64,000 bases of DNA from an uncultured Sulfurovum sp. (GTDB taxonomy: Bacteria > Campylobacterota > Campylobacteria > Campylobacterales > Sulfurovaceae): the NCBI GenBank assembly GCA_902727935.1, contig CACVAX010000052.1, forward strand, positions 1 to 64,000, written 5' to 3'. The notes under the pieces are model-generated. The model was not told the origin of the DNA. It saw only the letters and a list, made by a program, of their open reading frames with translations, and ran no database searches. Both the position numbers and the translations under genes were made by a program. This document shows, in pieces, positions 26,151 through 36,389 of this stretch (its first letter is position 1; the number at the start of each line of letters is the position of its first letter).

Positions 26151-27173
26151 ATGGATGCAACAATGTTACCTGAAGTGACGGCTGCTGGTGTTATCGTTAA
26201 AGCAGTTATTATTTTGGCAGTTATTGCAGCAATTGCAGGATTTGGTACTTACATAGAGAGAAAAATCCTTGCATTTATGCAACGAAGACTTGGACCACAA
26301 CACGTTGGTCCTTTTGGATTATTACAATTAGCAGCCGATGGAATTAAGCTTTTTACCAAAGAAGATATTATTCCTCAACATGCTAATAAATTTATATTTT
26401 CAATTGCACCTGTAATCACAGCAGCAACAGCATTTATTGCTTTAGCAGCTGTACCTGTATTTCCAGATTTTACCATTCCTGAATGGATTCCTTTATTAGG
26501 AGGTATTTTTGTACCTTCAATAGCTTCTGATATTAATGTTGGAATTTTATTTGTATTAGGAATGATGGCATCTGGTCTTTATGGCCCACTGCTTGCTGGT
26601 ATGGCACAAGCAAATAAATGGGGTGTTATTGGAAGTGCGAGAACAGCGATTCAGTTTCTTTCTTATGAAGTGGTAACGGGGCTTTCTATTTTAGCACCTA
26701 TTATGTTGGTTGGTTCTTTGTCATTTGTTGATTTTAACAATTATCAGACAGATGGTGTATGGATGGTTGTTTATCAACCCGTTGCATTTATTCTTTTCAT
26801 GATTGCAGGTTTTGCAGAGACTAATAGAACCCCATTTGACCTTCTTGAGCATGAAGCAGAGATTATTTCTGGTTACGTAACAGAGTATTCTGGTATGCGA
26901 TGGGGACTGTTCTTTATTGGTGAGTATGCAAACATGATTACCATTGGTGTTATTGCATCGGTTGTTTTTCTTGGTGGATACAATGATTTCTGGTTTATTC
27001 CAGCTTGGATTATGATGATTGGTAAGATTGCCTTTTCATTCTTCTTTATGTTATGGGTAAGAGCATCTTGGCCACACATAAGACCTGACCAATTAATGTG
27101 GTTATGTTGGAAAGTACTAATGCCATTAGCAGTTATTAACATTGTTATCACTGGTTTAGTGATAATGATATAA
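26151..27173 (+). CDS. nuoH: NADH-quinone oxidoreductase subunit H
   Basis: 340 residues, about eight transmembrane helices. ERKILAFMQRRLGPQHVGPFG (read from about 35) and the loop AETNRTPFDLLEHEAE, which lines the quinone channel, identify it. It couples quinone reduction to the proton-pumping membrane arm. Two bases separate it from nuoG. Confidence 0.97.
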   Translation: MDATMLPEVTAAGVIVKAVIILAVIAAIAGFGTYIERKILAFMQRRLGPQHVGPFGLLQLAADGIKLFTKEDIIPQHANKFIFSIAPVITAATAFIALAAVPVFPDFTIPEWIPLLGGIFVPSIASDINVGILFVLGMMASGLYGPLLAGMAQANKWGVIGSARTAIQFLSYEVVTGLSILAPIMLVGSLSFVDFNNYQTDGVWMVVYQPVAFILFMIAGFAETNRTPFDLLEHEAEIISGYVTEYSGMRWGLFFIGEYANMITIGVIASVVFLGGYNDFWFIPAWIMMIGKIAFSFFFMLWVRASWPHIRPDQLMWLCWKVLMPLAVINIVITGLVIMI

Positions 27174-27183
27174 GGGAAAAAAG

Positions 27184-27807
27184 ATGAGTTTAGAACAATT
27201 TAAAGACAGAAATGTTGGAACACAAAATTATGTAAAACTAGATTTAGACCATGCCCCGACAGGAGGTTGGTGTAAATTTAAACAAGTTGTTAAAAGAACA
27301 TTTCAACCAGAACTTTTTCAAGGTCTTGGTGTAACACTTAGAGAAATGATAAATGCACTCTTTAGAGGTAAGTCACATACCACACAATATCCATTTGAGA
27401 AGTTACCAATTTCTCCACGTTACAGAGCCATACATGATATGTTAAGATTGATGGAATCTGGGAACTATCGTTGTATTGGCTGTGGACTTTGTGAGAAAAT
27501 CTGTATTTCAGATTGTATTTCAATGGAAACAAAATACGATGAAAATCAAAGAAAAGAGGTCTCTGAGTATACCATTAACTTTGGTCGTTGTATTTTTTGT
27601 GGTTATTGTGCCGAAGTTTGTCCTGAGTTAGCCATTGTTCATGGTGGACGTTTTGAAAATGCCTCGGAACAAAGAGCAGGGTTTTCACTATTTGAAGACA
27701 TGTTAACCCCAATTGATCAATTGAACCAGCAACAAGAATATGCTGGATTTGGTGCTATTAGTCCTAATGCAGATGAAAACATTAAATCAACGCCATTAGC
27801 GTACTAA
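27184..27807 (+). CDS. nuoI: NADH-quinone oxidoreductase subunit I
   Basis: 207 residues with two ferredoxin-type [4Fe-4S] motifs, CIGCGLCEKICISDC near 97-111 and CIFCGYCAEVCP near 137-148. It relays electrons between NuoG and NuoB. The N-terminal amphipathic part docks on the membrane arm. Ten-base gap after nuoH. Confidence 0.97.
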   Translation: MSLEQFKDRNVGTQNYVKLDLDHAPTGGWCKFKQVVKRTFQPELFQGLGVTLREMINALFRGKSHTTQYPFEKLPISPRYRAIHDMLRLMESGNYRCIGCGLCEKICISDCISMETKYDENQRKEVSEYTINFGRCIFCGYCAEVCPELAIVHGGRFENASEQRAGFSLFEDMLTPIDQLNQQQEYAGFGAISPNADENIKSTPLAY

Positions 27808-27819
27808 AGGGAGAAAAAA

Positions 27820-28416
27820 ATGTATGAATTTATAGCCTTTTACGTCTTTGCAATTTCAACAACTATTTTGTTTTTGATAACGGTAATGAGTAAAAATGTT
27901 CTTTATGCCATGACAGCTTTAGCAGCTGGAATGGTAATGATTTCTGGGTTCTTCTTTCTTTTAGGAGCAGATTTCTTAGGTGTTGTGCAATTGGTTGTCT
28001 ATGTAGGGGCTGTTATGGCACTTTATGCCTTTGCGATGATGTTTTTTGATGCTACTAAAAATATTAAAGAGAAGCATCAAAATCCAACACTGGTATTTTT
28101 ATTAGGTGGACTCATGGCACTTGTGTTTGTCATTATGTTCTCTGCACCAATCATTGGTGATAATATTCAAGCACTCTATCCTTACGCTGTTGATGAGTTT
28201 GGTAATCCAATTCAGAATGCTCAACATGTTGGTATGGTTCTTTTTACGAAGTACCTTGTACCATTTGAAGTAGCAGCATTGATGTTACTCGTTGCAATGA
28301 TTGCTGGAATTATGTTAGCTGGTAAGAAAATGGATTACTCTTTAACCGAGTCAGAAGCAGCTGATGAAGAGATGAAAATAGAATCAAGCGTAGAGCTTCA
28401 AAAAGGAGATGCATAA
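27820..28416 (+). CDS. nuoJ: NADH-quinone oxidoreductase subunit J
   Basis: 198 residues, five predicted membrane helices (for example FLGVVQLVVYVGAVMALYAFA, third helix, read in part) and an acidic cytoplasmic tail. Membrane-arm subunit. Its stop codon overlaps the nuoK ATG by one base. Confidence 0.95.
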   Translation: MYEFIAFYVFAISTTILFLITVMSKNVLYAMTALAAGMVMISGFFFLLGADFLGVVQLVVYVGAVMALYAFAMMFFDATKNIKEKHQNPTLVFLLGGLMALVFVIMFSAPIIGDNIQALYPYAVDEFGNPIQNAQHVGMVLFTKYLVPFEVAALMLLVAMIAGIMLAGKKMDYSLTESEAADEEMKIESSVELQKGDA

Positions 28417-28724
28417 TGTTAGAGATTGGTGTAAATCATTATCTTATACTTTCAGGTTTACTGTTTAGTATTGGATTTATGGGAGTGCTAAGAAGAAAAA
28501 ATCTTTTGATGCTTTTCTTTGCTACGGAAGTTATGTTAAATGCTGTAAACATCGCTTTTGCAGCCATTGGTAATTATTATGGTGACTTATCTGGACAAAT
28601 GTTTGCCTTTTTTGTGATTGCTGTTGCAGCTTCAGAAGTTGCTGTTGGTTTAGGACTTTTAATTCTACTTTATAAAAAGTATGGTTCATTAGATCTTGAT
28701 GTTATCTCATCAATGAAAGGATAG
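28416..28724 (+). CDS. nuoK: NADH-quinone oxidoreductase subunit K
   Basis: 102 residues, three transmembrane helices, with the proton-channel glutamates in ATEVMLNAVNIAF and ASEVAVGLGLLILLY. Length is the family norm. Part of the antiporter-like membrane arm. Confidence 0.96.
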   Translation: MLEIGVNHYLILSGLLFSIGFMGVLRRKNLLMLFFATEVMLNAVNIAFAAIGNYYGDLSGQMFAFFVIAVAASEVAVGLGLLILLYKKYGSLDLDVISSMKG

Positions 28725-28729
28725 TCGAG

Positions 28730-30703
28730 ATGGAAAATAGTATGGATAGTTTAGTATATATTGCACTCTTTGCTCCTTTTGTTGGTTCTTTGTTTGCAGG
28801 ACTACTTTTTGGTAATGCACCAAGAACACACTTAACTGGAATCGTGGCATCGTTATTAATTTTTGTAACATTTTTAGCTTCAGTTACCTTGGCTTATCAT
28901 GTAGCTACAGTTGGACCTGTACATGTACAGATGATGGACTGGATTTCAGCTGGAGATCTAAGTATTCCTTTTGGTTTTTTAGTTGACCAAATATCAGTAA
29001 CCATGATGGTGGTTGTTTCATTGGTTTCAACCATTGTTCACATCTACGCAACAGGTTATATGGATCATGATAAATCTTATAACCGATTTTTCTCTTACCT
29101 TTCAGCATTTGTTTTTGCAATGATGATTTTGGTTATGTCGGATAACTTTGTTGGTTTATTCATCGGTTGGGAAGGTGTGGGTGTTTGTTCATGGTTACTG
29201 GTTGGTTTTTGGTATCATAAAGCAGACAAGCCATTTGAAGAAAATCCTTCTATCTCTCCTTCTTGGGCAGCAAACGAAGCGTTCATTATGAACCGTGTTG
29301 CTGACCTTGGAATGTTGGTTGGTATTTTCTTAATTTACTGGAACATTGGTTCATTACAATACGATGTCGTATTTGAGGCAATGCCAAATCTTGCAGATGG
29401 CATTTTAGTTGCTATTGCCATTGCTTTATTTATTGGAGCTATGGGTAAATCGGCTCAATTCCCTTTACATACATGGCTTACTGATGCAATGGAAGGACCA
29501 ACACCTGTTTCAGCCTTGATTCATGCTGCTACCATGGTAACAGCTGGGGTATTCTTAGTGATTAGAGCGAACCCTCTTTATTCTCTTGAAGCTGTAGCTG
29601 GTGTTTCCATGTTTATTGCAGCATTGGGTACATTTGTTGCTTTCTACGCTGCTACGATGGCATTGATTGCTAGAGACATAAAACGTATTGTTGCACTTTC
29701 AACCTTATCACAATTAGGGTACATGTTTGCAGCTGCTGGTCTTGGTGCGTATTGGATTGCACTTTTCCATCTTGCAGCCCATGCATTCTTTAAAGCTTTA
29801 TTATTCTTAGGTGCTGGTAATGTTATGCATGCAATGGATGATGAACTTGATATCTTTAAAATGGGTGGACTGAAAACAGCAATGAGAGGTTCATATATCT
29901 ATATGGGAATTGCATCATTTGCACTAGCTGGTCTTCCTATTATGGCTGGTTTCTATTCTAAAGATGCGATTATTGAAACAGCGTTTAACGAAGGTACATT
30001 TATTATTTGGGGCATGTTAGTCATTACTGCTGGTATGACGGCATTCTACTCTTTTAGACAAGTATTCTTCTCTTTCCATGGTGAAAAACGTTATGAGCCT
30101 TTAGGTTTCCATCCACACGATATGTATAAATATGTATTGATAGCAATGGCACCATTAGCGTTACTTGCTATCTCATTTGGTTGGTTTATGGGTTATTATA
30201 AAGATTTTATCTATACTTTAAACTCCAGTGTTCAATATGATATGAGTGACCATACACATCATTTAGCACCATACTTAGCAACATTAGTAATCACAATTGC
30301 TTTAATTGCTATTTTTATTGCTTGGAAAAAATATGCTGGGAAAGGTGAAAAAGCTTGGAAAAGAGATGAAAAGTTTGAAAATTCATTTATTTACAAGCTA
30401 TTAGCCAATCAATATTATGTACCAAAGTTTTATGATGAGTTTATTGTAAAACCGTATACCATAGCTTCTGCTAAGTTTTGGGAAATTGATAAAATGATGG
30501 TTGATGGTTCAGTCGATAAGATAGGAAGAGCTTGTTTAAAAATTGGTGACACTTCAAGAAAAATGCAAAATGGTAATTTATCATCGTATCTTAATTGGAT
30601 GGGTCTTGGTGCTTTAATTTTAGTTCTTGTTGCTGCACTCTCATCAATTACCACTGAAGGTATTGTTGAGTTTCTTAGTGCTGTAATAGGTAAGGGAGAA
30701 TAG
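28730..30703 (+). CDS. nuoL: NADH-quinone oxidoreductase subunit L
   Basis: 657 residues, the distal antiporter-like subunit. GWEGVGVCSWLLVGFW (near 149), ALIHAATMVTAGVFLV and the LAAHAFFKALLFLGAG segment carry the conserved Glu, Lys and His residues of the proton path. The C-terminal lateral helix region is present. Directly followed by nuoM with no gap. Confidence 0.97.
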   Translation: MENSMDSLVYIALFAPFVGSLFAGLLFGNAPRTHLTGIVASLLIFVTFLASVTLAYHVATVGPVHVQMMDWISAGDLSIPFGFLVDQISVTMMVVVSLVSTIVHIYATGYMDHDKSYNRFFSYLSAFVFAMMILVMSDNFVGLFIGWEGVGVCSWLLVGFWYHKADKPFEENPSISPSWAANEAFIMNRVADLGMLVGIFLIYWNIGSLQYDVVFEAMPNLADGILVAIAIALFIGAMGKSAQFPLHTWLTDAMEGPTPVSALIHAATMVTAGVFLVIRANPLYSLEAVAGVSMFIAALGTFVAFYAATMALIARDIKRIVALSTLSQLGYMFAAAGLGAYWIALFHLAAHAFFKALLFLGAGNVMHAMDDELDIFKMGGLKTAMRGSYIYMGIASFALAGLPIMAGFYSKDAIIETAFNEGTFIIWGMLVITAGMTAFYSFRQVFFSFHGEKRYEPLGFHPHDMYKYVLIAMAPLALLAISFGWFMGYYKDFIYTLNSSVQYDMSDHTHHLAPYLATLVITIALIAIFIAWKKYAGKGEKAWKRDEKFENSFIYKLLANQYYVPKFYDEFIVKPYTIASAKFWEIDKMMVDGSVDKIGRACLKIGDTSRKMQNGNLSSYLNWMGLGALILVLVAALSSITTEGIVEFLSAVIGKGE

Positions 30704-32227
30704 ATGGACGCTATATTAAGTATATTGATATTTTTCCCTGCATTAGCAGGGTTTTTAGGCTTTGTTGTTGATAAAAATTCAGCAAAAGCTTATGGTATTG
30801 CTGTAGCAACAATTGAGTTGCTTTTAGCTTTATGGTTATGGATAAAGTTTGATGTAACAAATGCTGGTATGCAGTTTACAGAAAAAGTTACCCTTATTGC
30901 TGATTTTGGTATTTCGTATAATGTGGGTGTGGATGGTATTTCACTCTTTATTGTCATTATGGCAGCCCTCATTACCCTTCTTGGAATTATTTTACTTAGA
31001 CCAGATACAAAAAATATGAAGAACATGATAATCTCTCTTCTTTTCTTAGAGATGACCATGGTTGGTGTGTTCTTAAGCTTAGATGCTATTATTTTTTACT
31101 TGTTCTGGGAACTTTCATTAGTACCAATGCTTTATATTATTGGGGCATGGGGTGGGCCAACAAGAGTTTATGCTGCTGTTAAGTTTTTCCTTTATACTTT
31201 TGCTGGTTCATTAGTGATGCTAGTTGGTCTTTTAGCGATGGCATATTTTTACCACGAAGCAAATGGTGTTTGGACATTCTCTCTTTTAGATTGGTACACT
31301 TTACCTCTAACTGAAGAACGACAATTTTGGTTGTTCTTGGCTTTCTTTGCTGGTTTTGCCATTAAAGTGCCAATGTTTCCATTTCATACTTGGTTACCAC
31401 ATGCTCACGGACAAGCACCAACGATTGGTTCGGTAATTCTTGCAGCTGTGCTTCTGAAAATGGGTACCTATGGTTTTGTTAGGTTTTCATTACCAATTTT
31501 ACCAGATGCATCAGTAACCTTTACACCATTTATTATGACCTTGTCATTAATTATGGTTATCTATACAGCCATGATTGCCTTTGCGCAAAAAGACATGAAA
31601 CAAGTTATTGCCTACTCTTCAGTATCACACATGGGGGTGATTATGTTGGGTGTGTTCGCTATGAACGCTGAAGGTCTTGCTGGATCAGTATTTTTAATGT
31701 TGTCTCATGGTATTGTTTCAGGAGCTTTGTTTATGCTTGTGGGTGTAATTTATGAACGAACAGGTACAAAGTTAATGAGTGAGTTTGGTGGTCTAGCAGC
31801 TGTTATGCCAATTTATGCCACTATTTTTGGGGTAATGTTAATGGCATCGGTTGGACTTCCTTTAACCATTGGATTTGTTGGTGAGTTCTTGGTACTTTTA
31901 GGTTTCTATAAAGTATCTGCTATTGGAACTATTTTAGCTGGAACAACCATTATTATTGGTTCAGTCTATATGTTAGCACTCTTTAAAAAGTCTTTCTTTG
32001 GCCCTGTAAGACATGAGAAGAATTTAGGATTAAAAGATTTAGATAAAAGAGAACTTTCGGCACTTATTCCATTGGTATTAATTACAGTTTGGTTGGGAGT
32101 CTATCCTAAACCAGTACTTGGACCAATTGACAACTCTGCACAGAAAATTTTAGTTGATATGGAAAAAAGAGCAATCTCTCCTGCTACTAAAGAAGCAATT
32201 ATACTTTCTAAAAAGGAGGCAAACTAA
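30704..32227 (+). CDS. nuoM: NADH-quinone oxidoreductase subunit M
   Basis: 507 residues, antiporter-like membrane subunit. [21 protein letters not shown] carries the key Glu (near 143), and [20 protein letters not shown] and AYSSVSHMG are conserved loop and helix motifs. It pumps protons in the membrane arm. Its stop overlaps the nuoN ATG by one base. Confidence 0.97.
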   Translation: MDAILSILIFFPALAGFLGFVVDKNSAKAYGIAVATIELLLALWLWIKFDVTNAGMQFTEKVTLIADFGISYNVGVDGISLFIVIMAALITLLGIILLRPDTKNMKNMIISLLFLEMTMVGVFLSLDAIIFYLFWELSLVPMLYIIGAWGGPTRVYAAVKFFLYTFAGSLVMLVGLLAMAYFYHEANGVWTFSLLDWYTLPLTEERQFWLFLAFFAGFAIKVPMFPFHTWLPHAHGQAPTIGSVILAAVLLKMGTYGFVRFSLPILPDASVTFTPFIMTLSLIMVIYTAMIAFAQKDMKQVIAYSSVSHMGVIMLGVFAMNAEGLAGSVFLMLSHGIVSGALFMLVGVIYERTGTKLMSEFGGLAAVMPIYATIFGVMLMASVGLPLTIGFVGEFLVLLGFYKVSAIGTILAGTTIIIGSVYMLALFKKSFFGPVRHEKNLGLKDLDKRELSALIPLVLITVWLGVYPKPVLGPIDNSAQKILVDMEKRAISPATKEAIILSKKEAN

Positions 32228-33735
32228 TGTTAGAACCTGTAAATATTTCCTTAGAGTCATTGAATCTTGTGACACTTGTACCAATGCTTATAGCCATTGG
32301 TGGTGGTTTAATTATTTTACTGATTGACTTAGCAAAAGACAACCTTCATAAGTCTCTTTATGTAATGTTAACGGTACTTGTTTTATTGATTGATCTTGGT
32401 GCAACATTGGGATTGAGTTATGGTGCGAGTGAAAAAGGTTTCTTTGATGTTATGCTCATCGATGGTGTGTCAATTATTTCGCAGGTGCTTATTTTAGTTG
32501 CCTCAATTTTATTTATACCATTGGCTTTAACTTCAAAAAGATTCCATGAATATTCATATCCAGAGTTTTTTGCACTCTTTATGTTTATGATAGCTGGTTT
32601 TCAGTTCATGGTGAGTTCAGATAATTTGATTTTAATTTTTGTGGGTCTTGAAACAGCATCACTTTCGCTTTATACATTAATTGCACTGCACAACAGAGCC
32701 AATTCATTTGAAGCTGCTGTGAAGTACTTTACTATGGGTGCATTGGCTGCTGCCTTCTTTACCATGGGTTCTGCTGTACTTTATGGAGTATCTGGTTCAT
32801 TAGAATTGGGTCAAATAGCCACAGCCATTGCTGATAGATTAAATGAACCTAGTATTACCATTCTATTGCTTGGTGGAGCAGGGTTATTGTTGACGGCATT
32901 TGCCTTTAAACTTTCACTCTTTCCATTCCATACATGGGCACCAGATGTTTATGAAGGAGCTTCTGCACCTTTAGCTGGATACATGTCAGTTGTTCCTAAA
33001 GTAGCAGCATTTGTGGTTTCGATGAGAATTTTTGAAATGTTCATTGACCTTCAAATTTTATGGGTACAAAACATGATTATTTTCCTTGCTGTTATTACGA
33101 TGACACTTGCGAACTTAATGGCTCTTGTACAGCAAGATGTTAAACGTATGTTGGCGTATTCGTCAATCTCTCATGCTGGTTTTGTAATGGTTGCCATTGC
33201 ACTTGCAACTGACAAAGCCAATACAGGGGTATTTTTATACTATGCACTTTTTATGTTTACTAACTTAGGAGCATTTGCAATGTTATGGGTTAGCAGACAT
33301 AAAGATAGAGTGCATCATCAACGATTTGATCATCCTTATGAGAAGTTCTCAGGAATGATTAAAATTATGCCAATGGGTGCTGTGGTAATGGCACTCTTTA
33401 TGCTATCTTTGGCTGGTGTTCCACCATTCTCTGTATTTTGGGGTAAAATTTATCTTATGTCAGCAACGGTAGATGCTGGGTATTTATGGTTAGCTATTGT
33501 AATGGGACTTAATTCAGCAATTGCTGCTTATTACTATTTAAAACTTATTGTTTTCATGTTCTTAAAAGAACCTACGGAGGCAGTCACTCAAAAAACAACC
33601 TATTACAATGTTTCAAAACCACTGTTAACGATTCTTGGTTTTGCTGTATTGGTAACGGTAGGTTCTATCTTTATGGTAAACCCATTGATTGAATACATTT
33701 CAAGTATGGTTCAAGCTTCTAATTTTGGGGTATAA
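32227..33735 (+). CDS. nuoN: NADH-quinone oxidoreductase subunit N
   Basis: 502 residues, third antiporter-like subunit. [33 protein letters not shown] and [16 protein letters not shown] are diagnostic. Last gene of the nuoG-N block; a strong intrinsic terminator follows within 20 bases. Confidence 0.97.
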   Translation: MLEPVNISLESLNLVTLVPMLIAIGGGLIILLIDLAKDNLHKSLYVMLTVLVLLIDLGATLGLSYGASEKGFFDVMLIDGVSIISQVLILVASILFIPLALTSKRFHEYSYPEFFALFMFMIAGFQFMVSSDNLILIFVGLETASLSLYTLIALHNRANSFEAAVKYFTMGALAAAFFTMGSAVLYGVSGSLELGQIATAIADRLNEPSITILLLGGAGLLLTAFAFKLSLFPFHTWAPDVYEGASAPLAGYMSVVPKVAAFVVSMRIFEMFIDLQILWVQNMIIFLAVITMTLANLMALVQQDVKRMLAYSSISHAGFVMVAIALATDKANTGVFLYYALFMFTNLGAFAMLWVSRHKDRVHHQRFDHPYEKFSGMIKIMPMGAVVMALFMLSLAGVPPFSVFWGKIYLMSATVDAGYLWLAIVMGLNSAIAAYYYLKLIVFMFLKEPTEAVTQKTTYYNVSKPLLTILGFAVLVTVGSIFMVNPLIEYISSMVQASNFGV

Positions 33736-33751
33736 AGTCTAGTTTCTCTCT

Positions 33752-33780
33752 ATTGTTCCGATTTAAAATATCGGAACAAT
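33752..33780 (+). terminator. Intrinsic terminator after nuoN
   Basis: A perfect 11-bp stem (33752-33762 with 33770-33780), 7-base loop, followed by TTTCTTTTTTTTC. It separates complex I from the polysaccharide locus. Confidence 0.93.
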
Positions 33781-33906
33781 TTTCTTTTTTTTCTTTCTTT
33801 TCTCTTATTTTTTGTTGCTTGTTTTTAAAATTAATTTTTTTTTAGTTAATATAATTAAAATATTTATTCATATATATTTAATTTTTAAGTGTGTTAAATA
33901 TTATTG

Positions 33907-33915
33907 TGGTATAAT
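33907..33915 (+). promoter_or_regulatory. Extended -10 promoter of the polysaccharide locus
   Basis: TGG followed by TATAAT, 43 bases before the ATG at 33959, in a very AT-rich leader that repeats ATATTAATAT. No clear -35. Confidence 0.55.
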
Positions 33916-33958
33916 ATATTAATATTTGTTATATATTAATATGTTATAAGGTCACACT

Positions 33959-35122
33959 ATGAAAAAAAAGATAGCAATAGTTTCAAATTTATCTTGGAAC
34001 TTGTATAACTTTCGTTTATCGCTTATGAATGCAATGCGTGATGCAGGTTATGAGGTGATTGCAATTGCTCCTTATGATAAATACAGTCAAAAGATTATTG
34101 ATGCAGGTTTTGAGTTTCATGATATTAAAATGAATGCACAGGGTATTAACCCTATTGAAGATATTAAGACGACTTATGCGTTTTATAAGCTCTTCAAACG
34201 TATCTCTCCCGATGTATTGTGTCAATATACCATTAAGCCAAATATTTACGGTTCCTTTGTTGCAAATATACTTAATATTAAAATGATTAATAATATTGCT
34301 GGATTAGGTACCTTGTTTATTAAAGATGGATTGATTACAAAAATAGCTAAAATTTTATATAAAGTATCTCAATCTAAGGCTGATAGAGTTTTTTTTCAAA
34401 ACAGAGATGATTTTAACTTTTTTACCAATAAAGGTATTGTTTCAGCTCAAAAATGCGATATTTTACCTGGTTCAGGTGTTGATACCAATAGATTTAGACC
34501 TCAATATAAAGAAGAGAGTGAAAAAATTAGATTTTTATTAATTGCCAGAATGATTTGGGAAAAAGGCATTGCAGAATATGTGGAAGCTGCAAGAGAAATA
34601 AAAAAAATATATCCTAATGTTGAATTTTGTCTTTTAGGCTTTTTAGATGTAGAAAACCCAGGTGCAATAACAAGAAACGAAATGAATCATTGGGTAGAAG
34701 AAGGAGTGATTAATTATTTAGGCGTAAGTGATAAGGTTGATGAAGTAATTCAGTCTGCTGATTGTGTGGTATTACCATCTTATTATCGAGAAGGCACACC
34801 TAAAACCTTATTGGAGAGTGGAAGCTGTGGAAAACCTATTATAACGACGGATAATGTAGGCTGTAGAGATGTGGTTGACCATGGGGTGAATGGATTTATC
34901 TGTGAGCCAAGATCCTCTGACGATTTAAAGTTAAAAGTAGAGATGTTTTTAGCTTTGACGCATAAAGAGAGAGTTGAAATGGGACGAAAAAGTAGAGAAA
35001 AAATGAAAAGAGAGTTTGATGAAAAATTGGTTATCAATAAGTACTTAGACTTATTAACCCAACAGCAACAAGATCAGAGTCAAAAACCTGTTTTTTTATC
35101 TCAACGCTTATCAAAAGCATAA
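33959..35122 (+). CDS. Glycosyltransferase family 4, PglA-like
   Basis: 387 residues, GT-B fold. The N-terminal part (SWNLYNFRLSLMNAMRDAGYEV and NIAGLGTLF) and the nucleotide-sugar site (SYYREGTPKTLLESGSCGKPIITTD split over about 275-297) resemble PglA/PglJ-type transferases that add N-acetylgalactosamine to undecaprenyl-linked sugars. It acts on the cytoplasmic face. The donor sugar cannot be told from the sequence. First gene of the glycan locus; its end overlaps the convergent gene by 22 bp. Confidence 0.87.
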   Translation: MKKKIAIVSNLSWNLYNFRLSLMNAMRDAGYEVIAIAPYDKYSQKIIDAGFEFHDIKMNAQGINPIEDIKTTYAFYKLFKRISPDVLCQYTIKPNIYGSFVANILNIKMINNIAGLGTLFIKDGLITKIAKILYKVSQSKADRVFFQNRDDFNFFTNKGIVSAQKCDILPGSGVDTNRFRPQYKEESEKIRFLLIARMIWEKGIAEYVEAAREIKKIYPNVEFCLLGFLDVENPGAITRNEMNHWVEEGVINYLGVSDKVDEVIQSADCVVLPSYYREGTPKTLLESGSCGKPIITTDNVGCRDVVDHGVNGFICEPRSSDDLKLKVEMFLALTHKERVEMGRKSREKMKREFDEKLVINKYLDLLTQQQQDQSQKPVFLSQRLSKA

Positions 35123-36321
35123 TGATTTAGTTTAGCATAAACTCTTTTCATCATCTGCATCCACACATTAGGAAGAGGAAATTTCTTATTGGGTAAAAGC
35201 CAATCTTGTTCTTCACAATAGTAGATAACATACTCATCACTGTATTTGAGGGCTTTATAGAGTGTTTTTTCAGTCTCTTCAACGCTTGAATGGTTTAAGG
35301 TTGTAAATTGAGGATAGGAGCTTTTTTGACCTTTATTAAAGACCATAAATCCAACTTCTACTTCGCTAGACCACGTTAGACGTTCACTTTTAGGAAGTGT
35401 CCAGTGCAAATTAGGATTGAGGTTATCGTTGTAGATGTCTTTGGCAATGTCATTTTTTCGCCATTGGTAGGCATAGCCAAAATGTTCATTTTTACGATAC
35501 TTGTAACTTTCTCCCATGTCATGTAAAGAGGCTTCTTTAGCAAGACCTTGTTTTAGTCCTGTAAAAATAGCACCATGGTATTCATTCTCTCTTGGGAGTC
35601 CCATATCAATGACGATGGGATAGTTTTTATTAGAATTGCTATGTGATAAAGATGGACCTAAATAAACCAATGTTGTCATTTTTGGATAGACTTTTGTCAT
35701 GGAAGACATAATATGTTTAAAACGTAGGGTAACTTGTTGCATATGTTGGGGAAAAGTGTATTTTTTATTGCGATAGGCATGTTTATCAACCCATGTGGGT
35801 TCAGCACCTAGCTTTTCTTCACTACTGTAAAGTTTTGGTTTTGTCTCTATCTCTTGTATGCTTGGAAATTTATAGTTAACCATTTTCTTAGCAGAGGGGG
35901 TATAGGGTTCATCATCAAAAACAATGCCTTTAAATCCTAAATCTTTACTTACCCTTGCTACAACAGAAAAATTTTGACGAACTTGTTCCCAGGCTTTATC
36001 ATCCCAAAAATCTGCAGGAAAATGAATGTTGATTTGTAAAAAGTTATGGGTTTGATCTTTATAGAGACCTTTTAGACCTTTGAGTTCATTCCAAACTTTT
36101 TGATAGCTTACTTTTTTCTTTTTTTGCATAACAAGATCTGTAAAGGAGTTTCCAACAACCACAAAACCTGAAAATGGAAGCTGTGAAATGCTAGGATGAT
36201 TTTCAATAAGGTTTTCAGCCATATGGGGAAACCATCCATTTCCTTCTGCTAAAATAAGATGTTTCTCTTTTGCTAAGAGCTTAGAGGAAAGTAGAAGTAG
36301 TATGAGAAAAATTGCCTTCAT
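35101..36321 (-). CDS. Secreted TIM-barrel-like protein, putative glycoside hydrolase
   Basis: 406 residues with a clear signal peptide (about 1-17). No family was recognised with certainty. LGFKGIVFDDEPYTP (near 127-141), reached by a preceding beta strand, looks like the catalytic strand end of a TIM-barrel hydrolase. The protein is rich in aromatic residues (Trp, Tyr) as in sugar-binding clefts. It is the sole reverse-strand gene at the start of the glycan locus and may trim or degrade the exported polymer; that role is inferred. Confidence 0.55.
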   Translation of the reverse strand: MKAIFLILLLLSSKLLAKEKHLILAEGNGWFPHMAENLIENHPSISQLPFSGFVVVGNSFTDLVMQKKKKVSYQKVWNELKGLKGLYKDQTHNFLQINIHFPADFWDDKAWEQVRQNFSVVARVSKDLGFKGIVFDDEPYTPSAKKMVNYKFPSIQEIETKPKLYSSEEKLGAEPTWVDKHAYRNKKYTFPQHMQQVTLRFKHIMSSMTKVYPKMTTLVYLGPSLSHSNSNKNYPIVIDMGLPRENEYHGAIFTGLKQGLAKEASLHDMGESYKYRKNEHFGYAYQWRKNDIAKDIYNDNLNPNLHWTLPKSERLTWSSEVEVGFMVFNKGQKSSYPQFTTLNHSSVEETEKTLYKALKYSDEYVIYYCEEQDWLLPNKKFPLPNVWMQMMKRVYAKLNHYAFDKR

Positions 36322-36389
36322 AATTAAGCCTTTTTCTTTAAATCATAACATAATTTTGCTATTATTTTATAACAATAAAAAATATAGGA

